Shown here one piece after another: positions 61,096 to 64,000 of a stretch of 64,000 bases of DNA; the first letter of the stretch is position 1; the number at the start of each line of letters is the position of its first letter. Source of the stretch: Acidovorax radicis N35 (GTDB lineage Bacteria > Pseudomonadota > Gammaproteobacteria > Burkholderiales > Burkholderiaceae_C); the NCBI RefSeq assembly GCF_000204195.1, contig NZ_AFBG01000021.1, positions 310,001 to 374,000 on the forward strand, given 5' to 3'. Made by a program: the position numbers and the translations under genes. The notes below the pieces were generated by a model. The model had not been told where the DNA came from, ran no database searches, and saw nothing but the letters and a program-made list of their open reading frames with translations.

Positions 61096-61575
61096 TCAGT
61101 CCTGCACCCAGGGCAACTGGTGAAAGCGCCAGCCATCGCCGCCCCCCCGGTGCTGCTGGGCATCGATCTCGCCCTCAAAGCCTTCAAGCACGTTGAACAC
61201 ATGGTGAAACCCTGCCGCCGCTGCCGCCTCTGCCGCCAGCACCGAGCGCTTGCCGCTGCGGCACAGCAGCAGCACCACGGCGTCCTTGCCACCGTCCTTG
61301 GCCAGTCGAGCCTCCAGCTCGCGCACAAAACGCGGGTTGCGTGTGAGCGCCGTGCCCGTGGCCCAGGCCACATGCTGGCTGCCAGGCACATGGCCCACAA
61401 ACTTGCGCTCTTCGGCCGAACGCACGTCCACGAGCACCGCCTGACCTGACCGCACCAGTTCCCACGCCACGGGCGGGCGCACGCCACCGGCGTAGTTCAG
61501 CCCCTGGGCAGCGGCATCTGCGCGGGCAGCCTCCAGGGCTTCGGGCAAGGTGATCTCAAGGGCTTCGGCGGACAT
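61096..61575 (-). CDS. rhodanese-like sulfurtransferase
   Basis: A 159-residue single-domain rhodanese. The active-site loop is 'LLLCRSGKRS' with persulfide-carrying C105, and 'AVLVDVRSAEERKFVGHVPG' is the typical first half. It has no signal peptide, so it acts in the cytoplasm, moving sulfane sulfur between thiols. It is first in the encapsulin operon, so it probably feeds or drains sulfur to or from the cysteine desulfurase and shell. Upstream lies an AT-rich stretch (61640-61700) suited to a promoter. Confidence 0.93.
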   Translation of the reverse strand: MSAEALEITLPEALEAARADAAAQGLNYAGGVRPPVAWELVRSGQAVLVDVRSAEERKFVGHVPGSQHVAWATGTALTRNPRFVRELEARLAKDGGKDAVVLLLCRSGKRSVLAAEAAAAAGFHHVFNVLEGFEGEIDAQQHRGGGDGWRFHQLPWVQD

Positions 61576-62193
61576 GGACAGGGTCTCCTGGAACGTGGGG
61601 GAAAGCGGTTTTGGGTGGGGATAGCCACCAATCTATGCCGTGGTCAGCCAAAACCAAACGAATAAAAATCGTTTTCTTTACAACCAAATCATCTGACGGC
61701 AGGTGCAAAGACCGAAAGAAGGAGACCTGGCGTGCCGCGCGCTCTGCGGAGCAAGGGCTCGCCTGCATGGGGCTTGCGCCTCCCGCACGGAGCCAGGGGA
61801 GCCAACGCGCCGAGGCGGCGCACGCCCCACCAGGGCGTGCAGGGCAAGGGGTGTTGGAGGTGTGGGGTACCCGTCAATGAGGGCTGCGGACTGGGGGCCT
61901 GGGCTGGCGCGTGGATGCGATCACGCACAGAAAGAACCCGCGCGCGTGGGTCGTGTGCACGCCCCGCTCACAAGCGAGAAAGAGCGGGGCCGATGCCGGC
62001 CACGCCAGTCAAAGAATCACCGGCTTGCGCCAGCAGTTAAAGGTGGCTTATCCCGATGCACGGCCGTTTGCGCTGCGGACCGATGCCGCGCCGATGGCAA
62101 GGCTCCGCAACGAGCGTGCCCTTGAGGAAAGCGTTTGCGCCTGCAGCAGCTACGCACAGTGCGTGGCGTGCAGGCGCAGAGATGGCAGGGCGC
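61576..62193. other. 618-bp region with operon promoter and no supported gene
   Basis: The first part (about 61600-61710) is AT-rich ('AAATCGTTTTCTTTACAACC') and likely holds the promoter of the encapsulin operon on the minus strand. The rest is GC-rich with open frames in both directions (for example 61911-62237 plus, overlapping the next gene), none with a recognisable domain or good ribosome binding site. A hairpin CCCCGCTC/GAGCGGGG lies at 61962-61989. Confidence 0.5.
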
Positions 62194-63441
62194 TCAGGAC
62201 GGCCGCTTCATCTGGCAGGACGTCGGCTGGGCGCTGATGTAGTTGTCCCACGCCACTTCGGAGCGGAAGCCGTAGCCGGTTTTCTCCGCGTCGTACTTCA
62301 CGCCCTTGCTGCCCTGCTTGGCCCAGATGCCCAGGTACAGCGGCGCTTCGAGCTGGTGGTCGGTCTTGCGCATGCGCACCTCGCCCATGGGGCTCTTGTA
62401 GGTCATGCCTTCCAGGGCCAGGGCCACCTTCTTCGCGTCGGTGGACTGGGCCTTGCGCATGGCTTCACGCAGCATGTGCATGCTGTTCCAGTGCGCGGCA
62501 AACACAAAGTCGTCGCCGGTCTTCTTCTTGTAGTCCACGTAGATCTTTTCCAGCTCGGGCGTGGGGGCGTTGTGCACCCAGTTCCAGATCACCCCGACCT
62601 TGCCCTCGCCCCAGGGCCCGATCTGCGCGGGCGTGCCGGGGTTGTTGGCATTGAGCGTGAAGTAGTTGATGTTGAGCCCATAGTCGCGGGACGACTTGAA
62701 CAGCAGCGTCAGGTCGCTGCCCCAGTTGGAAGTGATGACCGTATCGGCCTTGGCGGCGGCCATCTTGGCGACGTAGGGGGCAAAGTCGCGCGTCTGCGCG
62801 ATGGGGATGAAGTCGTCGCCCACGATTTCGATGTCGGGCCGCTTGCGCGCCAGGTATTCCTTGGCGGCCTTGGAGACCTGGCGGCCGTGGGTGTAGTCCT
62901 GGTTGAGCAGGTACACGCGCTTCACATCCTTGCGGCCTTGCAGGTAGGTGGTCAGCGCCTCCATTTTCATCTCGCTCGATGGATAGAAACGGAAATGCCA
63001 AAAGCTGCAGCGCTCGTTGGTGAGCTGCGGGTCCATGGCGGCGTAGTTCAGGTACACCGTCGCGCGCTCTGGGTCGCGCTCGGCGAGCTTGTTGAGCCCG
63101 TCCACCAGCGCCAGGGCCACCCCCGATCCGCCCCCCTGGGTGATGTAGCGCACGCCCCGGTCGGTGGCGGCCTTGAGCGCGTTCAGGCTCTCTTGCGGCG
63201 TGCCCTTGTTGTCGAAGTCCATCACCTCGAACTTGGGCTCGTTGGGCCCGGCCTTGGCATTGACCTGCGCCACCACCTCGCGCAGCTGATTGAGCGAGCT
63301 TTGGCCGGTGAGCGCGAACGGGCCGGACAGCAGGTCGATGAAGCCGATCTTCACCGTCTCGGCCGCGCCGGCGTGCGCGGCCATCACCAGCGCTGTGGCG
63401 CATGCGCCGACCTGAAGCCATTTCCTGGGAACCAAATTCAT
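62194..63441 (-). CDS. Liv-type ABC transporter binding protein
   Basis: A 415-residue periplasmic binding protein of the branched-chain amino acid/amide class (PF13458). Signal peptide at residues 1-26 (ending AAHAGAA). The mature part begins 'ETVKIGFIDLLSGPFALTGQ', then 'YITQGGGSGVALALVDGLNK' and 'VYLLNQDYTHGRQVSKAAKE'. The C-terminal Cys in 'SCQMKRPS' is common to this subgroup. It follows the acyl-CoA ligase gene on the same strand by 67 bases, so its ligand may be an aromatic or fatty acid; this is inference. Confidence 0.92.
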   Translation of the reverse strand: MNLVPRKWLQVGACATALVMAAHAGAAETVKIGFIDLLSGPFALTGQSSLNQLREVVAQVNAKAGPNEPKFEVMDFDNKGTPQESLNALKAATDRGVRYITQGGGSGVALALVDGLNKLAERDPERATVYLNYAAMDPQLTNERCSFWHFRFYPSSEMKMEALTTYLQGRKDVKRVYLLNQDYTHGRQVSKAAKEYLARKRPDIEIVGDDFIPIAQTRDFAPYVAKMAAAKADTVITSNWGSDLTLLFKSSRDYGLNINYFTLNANNPGTPAQIGPWGEGKVGVIWNWVHNAPTPELEKIYVDYKKKTGDDFVFAAHWNSMHMLREAMRKAQSTDAKKVALALEGMTYKSPMGEVRMRKTDHQLEAPLYLGIWAKQGSKGVKYDAEKTGYGFRSEVAWDNYISAQPTSCQMKRPS

Positions 63442-63508
63442 GTCTGTCTCCGTGGGGTGGGTGAGTGGGAAAGAAAGGAAAGCCGAAAGCCGTCAACGCG
63501 TGGTTGCG

Positions 63509-64000
63509 TCACTCGCCGGCGAACACCGCGCCATGGCGCTGCCGCAGCTCGTTTTTCTGGACCTTGCCGGTGCCGCCCAGCGGCAGGCTGTCCACAAACA
63601 GCACGTCGTCGGGCAGCCACCACTTGGCCACGCGCTCTGCGAGGAAGTCCAGGATCTGCGTCTTGTCGAGCGACTGGCCGGGCTTGCGCACGATGAAGAG
63701 CAGCGGGCGTTCGTCCCACTTGGGGTGCTTGACGCCAATGACAGCGGCCATGGCCACCGCCGGATGCGCCACAGCCGCGTTCTCCAGGTCGATGGAGCTG
63801 ATCCACTCGCCACCCGACTTGATCACGTCCTTGGTGCGGTCCCGGATCTGCACCACGCCCTGCGGGTTGATGGTGGCGATGTCGCCGGTGGGGAACCAGC
63901 CATCGACCAGCGCCGAACGCTCGGCCTTGTGGTACCGGTCCACGATCCACTGGCCGCGCACCATCAGCTCGCCCTGCGCCACGCCGTCGCGCGGCAGGTT
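63509..64000 (-). CDS. fatty-acyl-CoA ligase (AMP-binding), 5' part beyond window
   Basis: Only the last 163 residues lie in the window; the frame runs off the right edge. They include the hinge and C-terminal domain of an acyl-adenylate-forming enzyme: 'GWFPTGDIATINPQGVVQIR' with 'DRTKDVIKSGGEWIS' (the A8 motif) and the catalytic lysine near the end in 'GGTGKVQKNELRQRH' (A10). The sequence is closest to the AlkK/long-chain fatty-acid-CoA ligase group. It is upstream of the Liv-type binding protein on the same strand. Confidence 0.9.
   Translation of the reverse strand, partial: NLPRDGVAQGELMVRGQWIVDRYHKAERSALVDGWFPTGDIATINPQGVVQIRDRTKDVIKSGGEWISSIDLENAAVAHPAVAMAAVIGVKHPKWDERPLLFIVRKPGQSLDKTQILDFLAERVAKWWLPDDVLFVDSLPLGGTGKVQKNELRQRHGAVFAGE

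Noticed and set aside
61911..62237. 108-codon plus-strand frame near the binding-protein gene end
   Set aside because: It overlaps the end of the Liv-type binding-protein gene on the other strand, has no family resemblance and no ribosome binding site.
1..64000. tRNA, rRNA or phage attachment sites
   Set aside because: I found no cloverleaf with conserved tRNA bases, no rRNA segment, and no integrase or phage structural gene; the HK97-fold gene at 58826 is an encapsulin shell with its cargo next to it, not a phage capsid gene.

Overview
The window is chromosomal DNA from a high-GC Gram-negative bacterium, most likely a betaproteobacterium of the family Comamonadaceae (Acidovorax-like). The evidence is the gene families and their order (lptD-surA-rsmA beside a divergent amgK-like kinase), the strong GC bias at third codon positions, and two dispersed intergenic repeat families that I associate with this family. 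The genus is an inference; no rRNA or tRNA gene is present to test it.

Layout. 1-7.5 kb: ordinary metabolic and regulatory genes (NudJ-like Nudix hydrolase running off the left edge, DMT exporter with divergent LysR regulator, GNAT, SnoaL-like protein, riboflavin synthase, phytase-like periplasmic esterase, membrane diguanylate cyclase). 7.5-10.4 kb: a MATE transporter whose upstream L,D-transpeptidase gene is broken by a 271-bp cloverleaf-shaped inverted-repeat element, next to a decayed copy of the 3' end of an amine oxidase gene. 10.4-17.0 kb: a compact minus-strand cluster of SPFH-SHOCT protein, double DUF4178 zinc-ribbon membrane protein, DUF350 protein, membrane-fused aminopropyltransferase and Tat-exported flavin oxidase, a probable membrane-stress/polyamine system. 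17-22.3 kb: DUF2061 protein, an orphan flagellar-rod-like protein, and a LysR regulator divergent from a beta-alanine catabolic pair (omega-aminotransferase, CoA-acylating malonate/methylmalonate-semialdehyde dehydrogenase). 22.5-29.4 kb: a complete family-5 peptide-type ABC importer with an amidase. 29.4-34 kb: ureidoglycolate lyase, MaeB-type malic enzyme, and a secreted RNase Sa-like ribonuclease with its barstar inhibitor. 34-44.4 kb: rsmA-surA-lptD, amgK-like kinase, rsmE, a second diguanylate cyclase, an acyl-CoA dehydrogenase and an SRAP protein lacking its catalytic Cys2. 44.4-47.2 kb: an AT-rich, probably acquired patch with a beta-helix exoprotein and an acyltransferase.

47.2-61.6 kb is the most striking part. 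A seven-gene operon (lipoprotein binding protein, two permeases, fused double ATPase, luciferase-like flavin monooxygenase, two carboxymuconolactone/AhpD-type proteins) lies divergent from OsmC and VOC genes, and is followed by a five-gene operon for a family 2A encapsulin: rhodanese, serine O-acetyltransferase, XRE regulator, encapsulin shell and cysteine desulfurase cargo with a long disordered targeting leader. Together these look like a module for scavenging organosulfur compounds, making cysteine and storing sulfur in a protein nanocompartment. The window ends with a Liv-type binding protein and the 3' part of a fatty-acyl-CoA ligase gene.

Two repeat families recur: nine copies of a roughly 50-bp palindromic element with core AGCGCTT/AAGCGCT (one of them translated inside the amine oxidase gene), and four copies of a CCCCCTGAG element always placed 6-21 bp behind a stop codon and in the same orientation as the gene.
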